A stretch of DNA of 64,000 nt from Bacillota bacterium (lineage in GTDB: Bacteria > Bacillota > Clostridia > Christensenellales > CAG-138): NCBI GenBank assembly GCA_023400985.1, contig JAEXEN010000040.1, positions 94,483 to 158,482 of the forward strand, given 5' to 3'. The notes under the pieces were generated by a model. It made no database searches and was not told where the DNA came from. It saw nothing but the letters and a program-made list of their open reading frames with translations. Shown here piece after piece: positions 23,516 to 31,949 of the stretch (position 1 is its first letter; the number at the start of each line of letters is the position of its first letter). A program made the position numbers and the translations under genes.

Positions 23516-25714
23516 ATGGATGTGTTTTCTAGGCTCGCCCCATTTATCCAGGATTTCATTTATCAAAACAAGTGGGAAGAGCTGCGTGGCAACCAGGTGG
23601 CCGCCTGCGAGGTGATCTTTCATAGCGACGATAATCTTCTGCTTTCTTCCGGAACGGCTTCCGGCAAAACGGAGGCGGCCTTTTTGCCCATCCTTACGGA
23701 GCTTTACAACAAGCCGTCAAATTCCGTCGGGGTCCTGTACATATCCCCTTTGAAGGCGCTCATCAACGACCAGTTCAAGCGGCTGGAGCAATTGCTCCTG
23801 GATTCCAACATTCCCGTTACAAAATGGCACGGGGATGCCTCGCTCACCTTAAAAAACAAGCTTATCAAAAACCCGGAAGGCCTGCTGCAGATCACGCCGG
23901 AATCATTGGAAAGCCTTATCACCAACAAGCGCGGCGCCTGCCTTACCCTATTTTCCGATCTGAGGTTTGTCATCATCGACGAGGTCCACTATTTCATGCG
24001 GGATGTACGGGGTTTGCAGCTACTGTGCGTTCTTGAACGCCTTAAGCAGCTGACCGGCGTAAACCCGCGGCGTGTCGGCCTTTCCGCCACTCTGGGAGAC
24101 GTATCGCTCGCGAAGACCTGGCTGAATACCGGCACGGGGCGGGAATGCGCCGCACCCATTGCGGATGAGGGGAAAAAGCGCGTAAGGCTGCATGTCGAAC
24201 GCTTCGTAAACTATGCCGACAAACGCGATTTGGTAGAAAGAAACGGCAGCGGCAACGTCGTGGACGTTCATTCCGGCGACGCTATGGGCGACCGTGAGCA
24301 TTACGAATATCTTTTTAAGCAGACGCTCGATAAAAAGACCATCATCTTCACCAACAGCCGGGAAGAGACGGAGCTCGTTATGGCGCATCTGCGCGAGATC
24401 GCCTTAAAAAACAAGGCGCCGGATGTTTACCGCGTCCACCACGGCAACATTTCGGCCCTCCTGCGGGAAAACACCGAAGACGAAATGAAATCCGCCGACG
24501 AAAAAATCGTCACCGGGGCCACCGTAACGCTGGAGCTCGGCATCGATATAGGGTCTCTCGATCAGGCGGTTCAAGTCGGCGCGCCGCTGAACGTTTCAAG
24601 CTTCGCGCAGCGGTTGGGGCGCTGCGGGCGGCGCGGTCAGGTCCCGCAATTGCTTTTTACGTTTGTGGAAAGCATCAAGATCAACTCCTCCGATATCCTC
24701 GGCCCGATCAACTGGGAATTCATAAGGACCATCGCCATCATAGAGCTGTATCTTAAGGATCACTGGATGGAGCCGATCCCCCCGTTAAACCACGCGTATA
24801 ACCTTTTGTACCACCAGACCATGAGCTGTCTGAAAAGCAACGGTGAAATGTCTCCCGCCGCTCTCGCCCAAATGATCCTCTCTCTGGGCTGTTTCAAAAG
24901 CATACCGCAGGAGGATTACAAATACCTGCTCTCGCATTTACTTGACATAGATCAACTGCAGCGCACCGAGCGCGGCGGGCTTATCATAGGCCGCGAAGGG
25001 GAAAAGGTCGTAAACAGCCACAAATTTTTGACGGTATTCTTAGCGCCGGAATATTTGCTTGTAAAAGACGAAAGCCGCACCATCGGTACGGTCGATAAGA
25101 TCTACCCCGTGGGGGTCCGCTTTGCGCTGGCGGGCATGGCATGGGAAACCGTGGACGTAAACGAAAAATCCAAGGTCATCTTCGTAAAACCCGTTCCGGG
25201 CATTTCCGTTGTGGACTGGGATGTGGATTTTAGAGCCGAGCTCCATACCGTGCTTGTCCGGAAAATACAAAGCGCGTTAAAAGCGGACGAAGCCTATCCG
25301 TATTTAAGCGAACGCTGTAAGGAGCGTTTGACCGAGATCCAATACATCGCTAGGAACAGCGGGATATTGGATAACCTCGTGACCCCGCTTTCCGATAAGA
25401 AATACGCCATATTCCCGTGGGTGGGCACCCGGCAGCTGACAACTCTAAATTACGCGCTTCTTCAAAGGAAGATCAAAAGCAAGCTTCCGTGGCCCACATG
25501 CGTTTACCTTGAAGTTATCTTCGACGGAACGAAGGAAGAATTAACCGACATAATCGAGGATATTCTCCATTCGGACCTCGATTTATATAACCTGCCGTTG
25601 CCCGAAAAGGTGCAAATTGAAGGAAAATTCAACGAGTTCATCCCGTTTGAGCTTTTGCGCAAGCAGTTTATTGAGGATTATTTGGATTTTGAGGGGCTGA
25701 AAAACGCCTTGTAA
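23516..25714 (+). CDS. BrxHI/Lhr-like superfamily 2 DEAD/DEAH helicase
   Basis: 732 residues. The SF2 motifs are in order: Q-like GNQVAACE; motif I SGTASGKTEAA (about 42-52); Ia YISPLKALIND; II IIDEVHYF (about 150-157); III LSATLGD; IV TIIFTNSREETE; V VTLELGIDIGSLDQ; VI QRLGRCGRRGQ (about 362-372). This is the Lhr/BrxHI type with a long C-terminal half (about 380-732) of winged-helix and substrate-clamping regions. BrxHI accompanies BrxD in type 2 BREX, and the same pair occurs here behind a TerB-N/C protein. It probably unwinds DNA or remodels DNA-protein complexes. It ends the cassette; no terminator is obvious, but two hairpins follow. Confidence 0.87.
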   Translation: MDVFSRLAPFIQDFIYQNKWEELRGNQVAACEVIFHSDDNLLLSSGTASGKTEAAFLPILTELYNKPSNSVGVLYISPLKALINDQFKRLEQLLLDSNIPVTKWHGDASLTLKNKLIKNPEGLLQITPESLESLITNKRGACLTLFSDLRFVIIDEVHYFMRDVRGLQLLCVLERLKQLTGVNPRRVGLSATLGDVSLAKTWLNTGTGRECAAPIADEGKKRVRLHVERFVNYADKRDLVERNGSGNVVDVHSGDAMGDREHYEYLFKQTLDKKTIIFTNSREETELVMAHLREIALKNKAPDVYRVHHGNISALLRENTEDEMKSADEKIVTGATVTLELGIDIGSLDQAVQVGAPLNVSSFAQRLGRCGRRGQVPQLLFTFVESIKINSSDILGPINWEFIRTIAIIELYLKDHWMEPIPPLNHAYNLLYHQTMSCLKSNGEMSPAALAQMILSLGCFKSIPQEDYKYLLSHLLDIDQLQRTERGGLIIGREGEKVVNSHKFLTVFLAPEYLLVKDESRTIGTVDKIYPVGVRFALAGMAWETVDVNEKSKVIFVKPVPGISVVDWDVDFRAELHTVLVRKIQSALKADEAYPYLSERCKERLTEIQYIARNSGILDNLVTPLSDKKYAIFPWVGTRQLTTLNYALLQRKIKSKLPWPTCVYLEVIFDGTKEELTDIIEDILHSDLDLYNLPLPEKVQIEGKFNEFIPFELLRKQFIEDYLDFEGLKNAL

Positions 25715-25771
25715 CGTCATAAACATAATAGAACACCATACTGCTTGGCAAACTGGACTTGGAGAACCCAC

Positions 25772-25793
25772 GGCGGGATGTGGGCATCCCGCC
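25772..25793. repeat. REP-like hairpin after the helicase gene
   Basis: GGCGGGATG (25772-25780) and CATCCCGCC (25785-25793) form a perfect 9-bp stem with loop TGGG, followed by CTAC. Its form resembles extragenic palindromes found in many copies in Clostridia. The first of two neighbouring hairpins. Confidence 0.6.
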
Positions 25794-25824
25794 CTACAAA
25801 GTGCACGTACATATCCCCCGTAGA

Positions 25825-25844
25825 GCGGCTTGCCCACAAGCCGC
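25825..25844. repeat. second REP-like hairpin
   Basis: GCGGCTTG (25825-25832) and CAAGCCGC (25837-25844) form a perfect 8-bp stem with loop CCCA. It lies 32 bases after the first hairpin. Neither is followed by a good U tract, so they are likelier repeats than a terminator. Confidence 0.55.
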
Positions 25845-25881
25845 CGCTTTCTTTGCCAAATTCCAATTTATCGCTCATGGG

Positions 25882-26032
25882 TTATTTTGTAAAACATTTA
25901 TCAATACACATCTTGGCCTGCTCGATAATTTCAAGAGTCTTCTCATCAGTGCCCTTCACGGAAGCAAGTGCCTCTATATCTTCTCTCAGTGCAAATTGGT
26001 ACCCGCCTGTTTTCACCACCGTTCAATTCCAT
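25882..26032 (-). pseudogene. small frameshifted gene remnant
   Basis: Read leftwards, a peptide ending TDEKTLEIIEQAK-MCIDKCFTK stops at 25882-25884. It has an amphipathic, protein-like composition and a possible GTG start at 26016 (44 residues). An ATG at 26032 with GAAAGAGAA before it opens MELNGGEN in a frame one base off, and the two parts join naturally if one base is lost near 26010. This could be a decayed small gene or a real short protein from the GTG. No family is recognised. Confidence 0.3.
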
Positions 26033-26109
26033 TTCTCTTTCAATAAATTCAGTTTACCACAGCAACCGGTATAAAACTCTCGTTTTCTGCCACACACCAT
26101 ATCATAAAA

Positions 26110-26946
26110 TCACGCAAGCTGCCGTTTCGCGGCGAGCAGCGTGTTTTTCATAAGCATGGCGATTGTCATGGGCCCGACGCCGCCCGGCACGGGCGTGACG
26201 TACGCGGCCTTTTCGAGCACCGGTAAAAAGTCTACATCCCCGCAAAGGCGGTTACAGGCGTCGCGGTTGATCCCGACGTCAATCACCACCGCGCCTTCCT
26301 TCACCATGTCCGCGCCTATAAGCCCCGGGCGGCCCGCCGCCGCGATGAGGACGTCTGCGGCCCTCGTGATATCCGCGAGATTTTTTGTTTTGGAATGGCA
26401 TACCGTAACGGTGGCGTTGCGCTGCAAAAGAAGCAGCGCCAGCGGCTTTCCCACAATGTTGCTGCGCCCTACGATCACGCAGCCGCTCCCCTCGAGCTTT
26501 ACGCCGGAGGCTTCGATGAGCCGCACAATGCCCGCGGGGGTGCAGGGAGCGAGGTCATCTTCGCAAATGCTGATGCGCGCGGAAAACGCATCCACATCCT
26601 TTTCGGGCGCGATGGCCTTAAGGACCGCTTGCTCGTTTATATGCCTGGGCAGCGGGAGTTGGCAAAGGACGCCGTGCACCGTACTGTCCGTGTTGAGACG
26701 CGCGATGAGAGAAAGAAGCTCCGCCTGCTCCGTATCCGCCGCAAACTCGAATTTAACCGAGCGGATGCCGACACGCTCGCACGCCTGCTGCTTTTTTCGC
26801 ACATATATTTTTGAGGCGGGGTCGTCGCCCACAAGTATCACCGCGAGGCACAGCGGCCTTTCTCCCCGCGTAAGCCGTTCCACGTCCGCGCGCACCCCGT
26901 CAAGGACGGCGGACGCCACTTGGTTTCCGTCTAAAATTTTCCCCAT
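26110..26946 (-). CDS. folD: methylenetetrahydrofolate dehydrogenase/cyclohydrolase FolD
   Basis: 278 residues, the normal FolD length, with GGAG before the ATG. The signature YVRKKQQACERVGI (about 48-61) carries the catalytic Tyr and Lys. VHGVLCQLPLPRHI and the NADP-binding VIVGRSNIVGKPLALLLL (about 156-173) follow, then PVPGGVGPMT near the end. The enzyme interconverts methylene-, methenyl- and 10-formyl-tetrahydrofolate, the formyl donor needed by PurN and by AICAR transformylase. Its place as the last gene of the purine operon, 19 bases after purL, fits that supply role. Confidence 0.93.
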   Translation of the reverse strand: MGKILDGNQVASAVLDGVRADVERLTRGERPLCLAVILVGDDPASKIYVRKKQQACERVGIRSVKFEFAADTEQAELLSLIARLNTDSTVHGVLCQLPLPRHINEQAVLKAIAPEKDVDAFSARISICEDDLAPCTPAGIVRLIEASGVKLEGSGCVIVGRSNIVGKPLALLLLQRNATVTVCHSKTKNLADITRAADVLIAAAGRPGLIGADMVKEGAVVIDVGINRDACNRLCGDVDFLPVLEKAAYVTPVPGGVGPMTIAMLMKNTLLAAKRQLA

Positions 26947-26965
26947 TCCGTTCTCCGCTTAAAAT

Positions 26966-29900
26966 TTATTTGAAATACGCGACCGCGGCTTCAAAAAGCC
27001 TCATGTCGAATACTCCGGATACATTTTTATAAAGGCAGTTCCCGATCCGCTCGCTGTGCCCCATTTTGCCGAAAACGCGCCCGTCGGGCGAAGTGATGCC
27101 CTCGACTGCCGCCCTCGAGCCGTTGGGGTTTACCGAGATATCCATCGATGCCCGCCCGTTCTCGTCCGCGTATTGCGTGGCGATCTGCCCGTTTTTTATG
27201 AGCTCTTTAAGCGCTTTATCGGAACAGAGGAAACGCCCCTCGCCGTGCGAGACGGGCACGGTGTAAATTTCGTCCACGCCCGCATACCTGAGCCAGGGCG
27301 AGATATCGGACGCGACGCGCGTGCGCACGAGGCGCGATTGATGGCGGCCGATCAGGTTAAAGGTGAGCGTTGGCGAGCCCTCCGAGGGCGGTGTGATGCG
27401 TCCATAGGGCAAAAGCCCGAGCTTTATAAGCGCCTGAAAACCGTTGCATATGCCCAATGCAAGCCCGAACCGCGCGTCGAGAAGATTTGTGAGCTCGTCT
27501 GATATCAGCGGATTTCTCAAAAAGGCGGTAATGAACTTGCCCGAGCCGTCCGGCTCGTCGCCGTTGGAAAAGCCGCCGGGCAAGAACAGTGCCTGCGCTT
27601 TTTTAAGGCGCACGGTAAATTCGCGTATGGACGCCTTCGTTGCAGACGGCGAAAGCGTATGTAGAACCATCACGTCGGCCTCCGCGCCCGCATTTCGGAC
27701 CGCGCGGGCGGATTCGTACTCGCAGTTGGTTCCGGGGAACACGGGGATCAGCACGCGCGGCCTTGTCATGCTTGTGCCGTGCGGCCTTGCGCCCTCCCGA
27801 GTATGGAAGGAGACCGCCTCGGCTTTTTCCTCCGCGGCCTTTGCGCAAGTGGGAAAGATCTCCTTCAAAACGCCCTCGTAGGCTTTTTCGAGCTCGCCGG
27901 GCGCGGCGCTTTCGCCGCGCCAAACCAGCGTATTCTCCTCTGCGGTATGCCCAAGCGTGCGGCCGACGTCGGTATTTTCCTCCAATTCCAGCACAAGCGC
28001 ACCGCAGCGCGGCGAAAAGAGCTCTTCACGTTCAAGCGCGGCGGAAAAGGCGAAGCCGAGTCCGTTGCCGAGGCACATCTTGAACACCGCTTCCGCTATG
28101 CCGCCGCGGCCGGGCACGAATGCTGCAAGCACCTTATGCGCTTTGACGAGCGCGTACACCTCGTGAAAAAGCGCCCGCAGGGAGCTTAGTTCGGGAAGCC
28201 CGTCCGAACGGTACCGCGGCTCGACGAGCACAACGCGCGAACCGATGCGCTTGAATTCCGGCGACAGCGCTTCCCGCGCGTCGCCGAGGGCCGCGGCAAA
28301 GGAAACGAGCGTGGGCGGCACGTCGAGCGTTTCAAACGTCCCGCTCATGGAATCCTTGCCGCCTATGGCCGCTACCTCAAGCCCAAGCTGCGCCTCAAGC
28401 GCTCCGAGGAGCGCGGATACGGGCTTGCCCCAGCGCGAAGGCTCGTGGTTGGTCCGCCCGAAATATTCCTGAAAGGAAAGATAGCAATCGTCTAGCGGCG
28501 CGCCCGCAGCCACGAGCTTGGCGACGGAGCTTACTACCGCCGCATACGCGCCCGAATAGGGCGAGATTTCCGAAAGATATGGATCATAACCCCATGCCAT
28601 GAAGGAGCAGGCATCGGTTTCGCCCTCCAAAACGGGCAGCTTCGCAGCCATAGCCTGCACGGGGGTAAGCTGCCGCTTCCCGCCGAAGGGCATGAACACG
28701 GCCCCGGCGCCTACGGTCGAATCGAACCGTTCGGATAAGCCGCGCTTGGAGCATACGTTCAGATCGGTCACGAGGGCGCTTAGGTTTTCAAAAAGCGTGC
28801 CGTCCCATGCCTGCCTGAAAGGGGGTTTGGGCGCTTCCACCAGAACCTTAGAACGCTTTTTTGCGCCGTTGCTGGCGATAAAGCTTCGCGGCAGGTCCAC
28901 GAGTTTTTGCCCGTGGAAAAGCATGATAAGGCGCGGGGCAACGATTATCTCCGCCACGACCGTAGCCGATAGGTTCTCTTCCGCCGCAAGCTTTAAAAAG
29001 TGCTCCGCGTCGCGCGCCGCCACCACGGCCGCCATGCGCTCCTGCGATTCGCTGATGGCGATCTCTGTGCCGCTCAAGCCCTCGTATTTTAGCGGTACGG
29101 CGTCGAGATCTATTTTTACGCCATCGGCCAATTCGCCGATGGCGACCGCCACGCCGCCCGCGCCGAAGTCGTTGCAGCGCTTGATAAGCTGCGCCGCCTC
29201 CGGGTTTCTGAAAAGCCGTTGGAGCTTGCGCTCTTCTGGCGCGTTTCCCTTTTGCACCTCCGCGCCGCACCGGGCGAGCGAGGATTGAGTGTGCGCCTTG
29301 GAGGAGCCTGTTGCGCCGCCGCAGCCGTCGCGCCCGGTCTTTCCGCCGAGCAAGACCACCTTATCGCCTGCCGCGGGCACCTCGCGCTTTACGTTCTTCT
29401 GCGGCGCCGCGCCGATGACCGCGCCAATCTCCATGCGCTTGGCTAAAAACCCCTCGTGGTAAACCTCATCCACAAGGCCCGTCGCAAGGCCTATCTGGTT
29501 GCCGTAGGAGCTGTAGCCCGCCGCGGCGGCGGTCACGATCTTTCGCTGCGGCAGCTTGCCCGGAAGCGTTTCACGAAGCGGCCGCCTCGGGTCCGACGCG
29601 CCCGAAAGGCGCATGGCCTGATATACGTACGCGCGTCCGGAAAGCGGGTCGCGTATCGCGCCGCCGATGCATGTCGCCGCGCCGCCAAACGGCTCTATCT
29701 CCGTGGGGTGGTTGTGCGTTTCGTTTTTGAAAAGTAGAAGCCACGGCTCCTTTTTGCCGTCCACGTCGATCTCTATCTTTACCGTACAGGCGTTGACCTC
29801 GTCGGAAGAATCGAGCTTATCGAGCTTGCCCTGCGCCTTGAAATACCGCGCCGCAATGGTCGCCATATCCATGAGCGTTACAGGCTTATCGATCTTAAGC

Positions 29901-30661
29901 TCGTTTCGGAGCGCGAGATAGGTATCGTAGGTTTTTCTTGCGCGCTCGTCGAGAAATTCCACCTCCGTAAGCTCCGTCAAAAACGTGGTGTGGCGGCAAT
30001 GATCCGACCAGTAGGTATCGAGAAGCTTGATTTCGGTAAGCGTGGGGTCTCTTCCCTCAAGTTGAAAATGCGTGCGGCAGCATTTCAGATCGTCCGGGTC
30101 CATCGCGAGAGCGTATTCACCTAAGAGCGACGAGAGCGCCGTATCGTCGAGCGAGCAAAAGCCCTCCAGCACCGGCACGGGTGCGGGCGGCTCGAAAGAT
30201 AGGGCGAGCGACGTATGTACCTCCAGCCCGGCCTCCCGGCATTCCACGGGGTTGATGAAATGACGCTTGACCGCGTTTAACTCCGTCTGACTCAGTTTGC
30301 CGTAAAGAAGGTAAACACGCGCCGTGCGAACACTCGGCGCTTCCTCCTGCGAAAGGAGGGCGATGCATTGCGCCGCGGCGTCCGCGCGCTGATCGTACTG
30401 ACCGGGGAGGTATTCTACCGCAAACGCCTCGTCCGCGCCTTCGGGGAGGCTTATTAACGTCACATCCGTCTGCGGTTCGGAAAACACCGTGCCGCGACAG
30501 GCTTCAAACAGCGCCGGACTTACGCCCTCCACGTCGTAGCGGTTGAGGATGCGAAGGCTTTTAAGCGATTCGATGCCGAGCAGCCCCTTGATATCCGCCG
30601 CGAGTACATCGGCCTCCTGCATAAGGGGCGCGCGTTTTTCCACGTAGACTCTATATACCAT
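26966..30661 (-). CDS. purL: phosphoribosylformylglycinamidine synthase, single-chain PurL with PurQ-type domain
   Basis: 1231 residues, the long single-chain form used by many Clostridia. A PurS-like N-terminus is followed by two AIRS-type halves; LLFKNETHNHPTEIEPFGG (about 305-323) is the first ATP/substrate loop and GGKDSMSG (about 766-773) lies in the second. The C-terminal glutaminase begins at PVFPGTNCEYESA (about 975) and has the nucleophile Cys in LGICNGFQ (about 1077). It converts FGAR, ATP and glutamine to FGAM in step four of purine synthesis. The ribosome site AAGGA lies in the end of purD; the gap is two bases. Confidence 0.94.
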   Translation of the reverse strand: MVYRVYVEKRAPLMQEADVLAADIKGLLGIESLKSLRILNRYDVEGVSPALFEACRGTVFSEPQTDVTLISLPEGADEAFAVEYLPGQYDQRADAAAQCIALLSQEEAPSVRTARVYLLYGKLSQTELNAVKRHFINPVECREAGLEVHTSLALSFEPPAPVPVLEGFCSLDDTALSSLLGEYALAMDPDDLKCCRTHFQLEGRDPTLTEIKLLDTYWSDHCRHTTFLTELTEVEFLDERARKTYDTYLALRNELKIDKPVTLMDMATIAARYFKAQGKLDKLDSSDEVNACTVKIEIDVDGKKEPWLLLFKNETHNHPTEIEPFGGAATCIGGAIRDPLSGRAYVYQAMRLSGASDPRRPLRETLPGKLPQRKIVTAAAAGYSSYGNQIGLATGLVDEVYHEGFLAKRMEIGAVIGAAPQKNVKREVPAAGDKVVLLGGKTGRDGCGGATGSSKAHTQSSLARCGAEVQKGNAPEERKLQRLFRNPEAAQLIKRCNDFGAGGVAVAIGELADGVKIDLDAVPLKYEGLSGTEIAISESQERMAAVVAARDAEHFLKLAAEENLSATVVAEIIVAPRLIMLFHGQKLVDLPRSFIASNGAKKRSKVLVEAPKPPFRQAWDGTLFENLSALVTDLNVCSKRGLSERFDSTVGAGAVFMPFGGKRQLTPVQAMAAKLPVLEGETDACSFMAWGYDPYLSEISPYSGAYAAVVSSVAKLVAAGAPLDDCYLSFQEYFGRTNHEPSRWGKPVSALLGALEAQLGLEVAAIGGKDSMSGTFETLDVPPTLVSFAAALGDAREALSPEFKRIGSRVVLVEPRYRSDGLPELSSLRALFHEVYALVKAHKVLAAFVPGRGGIAEAVFKMCLGNGLGFAFSAALEREELFSPRCGALVLELEENTDVGRTLGHTAEENTLVWRGESAAPGELEKAYEGVLKEIFPTCAKAAEEKAEAVSFHTREGARPHGTSMTRPRVLIPVFPGTNCEYESARAVRNAGAEADVMVLHTLSPSATKASIREFTVRLKKAQALFLPGGFSNGDEPDGSGKFITAFLRNPLISDELTNLLDARFGLALGICNGFQALIKLGLLPYGRITPPSEGSPTLTFNLIGRHQSRLVRTRVASDISPWLRYAGVDEIYTVPVSHGEGRFLCSDKALKELIKNGQIATQYADENGRASMDISVNPNGSRAAVEGITSPDGRVFGKMGHSERIGNCLYKNVSGVFDMRLFEAAVAYFK

Positions 30662-30663
30662 GT

Positions 30664-31944
30664 TTAGATTTCCTTCCGTAAAACCATATCGAGCGCACGC
30701 CTGCCGATATCGCGGCGGTAGAACGCGTTTTCAAAGCGGATATCCTCTACCGCCTCATACGCGGCGGCGACGGCTTCACGCGGCGTTTGCGTTTTGGCGG
30801 TCACGCCCAGCACCCTTCCGCCGCTCGTCAAAATCCTCCCGCCCTCGCGCCGCGTACCCGCATGGTAAATACACACGTTTTCGCGTTCCATGCCGAATGA
30901 AATTTCAAACCCCGTCTTATAAGCCTCAGGATATCCCTGCGAGGCCATCACCACGCAGCACGCGGCGCCGCTTTGAAAGCGCACGTCGAGCTTATCGAGC
31001 CGCTCCTCCTCTACGGCAAGCATGATCTCGAAAAGATCGGTATCCAGAAGCGTCAGCACCGCCTGCGTTTCGGGGTCGCCGAAGCGGCAGTTGTATTCGA
31101 TCACCTTGGGGCCGTCGGGCGTGAGCATCAGCCCGAAATAGAGGCAGCCCTTGAATTTGCGGCCCTCCGCGTTCATAGCCTTGAGGGTGGGCAGGAAAAT
31201 GCGCTCCATGCAAAGCGCCGCGTCCGCCTCGGTATAAAAGGGGTTTGGCGCAAGCGCGCCCATGCCGCCGGTGTTCGGCCCGAAATCGCCGTCGAACACG
31301 CGCTTATGGTCGAGCGCGCTCACCATCGGCACAAGGGTATTCCCGTCGGTAAACGCCAGTACGCTCGCCTCATTGCCGCTTAAAAACTCCTCGATCACAA
31401 TGCGGCCGCCGCTTTCCCCGAACCGCTTTTGCTCCATCAGCTCATATACGGCGCCTCGCGCCTCTTCCTCGGAGTTAACCACAGTCACACCTTTGCCTAG
31501 CGCGGGCCCATCCGCCTTGATCACGGCGGGGTAGCGGATGGTACGAAGGTAACGATAAGCCGCCTCCGCAAAATCAAACGCCGCAAAACCTGCGGTGGGG
31601 ATGCCGTATTTTTGCATGAGCTTCTTGGAAAAGATCTTGCTGCCCTCGATCTGCGCGGCCGCGGCACTCGGCCCGAAGCAGCGCACGCCGATTGCATTCA
31701 GGCGGTCCACAAGCCCCAAGATAAGCGGATCGTCCGGTGCGACCACGGCAAAATCCACGGCGTTTTCCTTGGCGAACGCGACAATGGCGTTAAGATCGGT
31801 CGCAGGGATGGGCACGCATTGCGCGTAAGGCTCCATGCCGCCGTTGCCCGGCAGCGCGTAAAGCTTCGATATCCTTGGGCTCTTTCTGAGTTTTTCCAAA
31901 ATGGCGTGTTCGCGGCCGCCTCCGCCTACAAGCATCACTTTCAT
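30664..31944 (-). CDS. purD: phosphoribosylamine-glycine ligase PurD
   Basis: 426 residues. KVMLVGGGGREHAIL opens the N-terminal domain. The ATP-grasp domain has KADGPALGKGVTVV (about 139-152). FGPNTGGMGA (about 220-229) and VIEYNCRFGDPETQ (about 279-292) are PurD hallmarks, the last supplying the Mg ligands. It joins glycine to phosphoribosylamine. I start at the ATG at 31944, five bases after the AICAR transformylase stop; a TTG three codons earlier would overlap that stop. No clear Shine-Dalgarno is seen, so translation is probably coupled. Confidence 0.93.
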   Translation of the reverse strand: MKVMLVGGGGREHAILEKLRKSPRISKLYALPGNGGMEPYAQCVPIPATDLNAIVAFAKENAVDFAVVAPDDPLILGLVDRLNAIGVRCFGPSAAAAQIEGSKIFSKKLMQKYGIPTAGFAAFDFAEAAYRYLRTIRYPAVIKADGPALGKGVTVVNSEEEARGAVYELMEQKRFGESGGRIVIEEFLSGNEASVLAFTDGNTLVPMVSALDHKRVFDGDFGPNTGGMGALAPNPFYTEADAALCMERIFLPTLKAMNAEGRKFKGCLYFGLMLTPDGPKVIEYNCRFGDPETQAVLTLLDTDLFEIMLAVEEERLDKLDVRFQSGAACCVVMASQGYPEAYKTGFEISFGMERENVCIYHAGTRREGGRILTSGGRVLGVTAKTQTPREAVAAAYEAVEDIRFENAFYRRDIGRRALDMVLRKEI

Positions 31945-31949
31945 AAGCG

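Noticed and set aside
19928..25714. Complete type 2 BREX locus
   Set aside because: Only BrxD-like and BrxHI-like genes are present; PglW, PglX, PglY and PglZ are absent, and purine genes follow directly.
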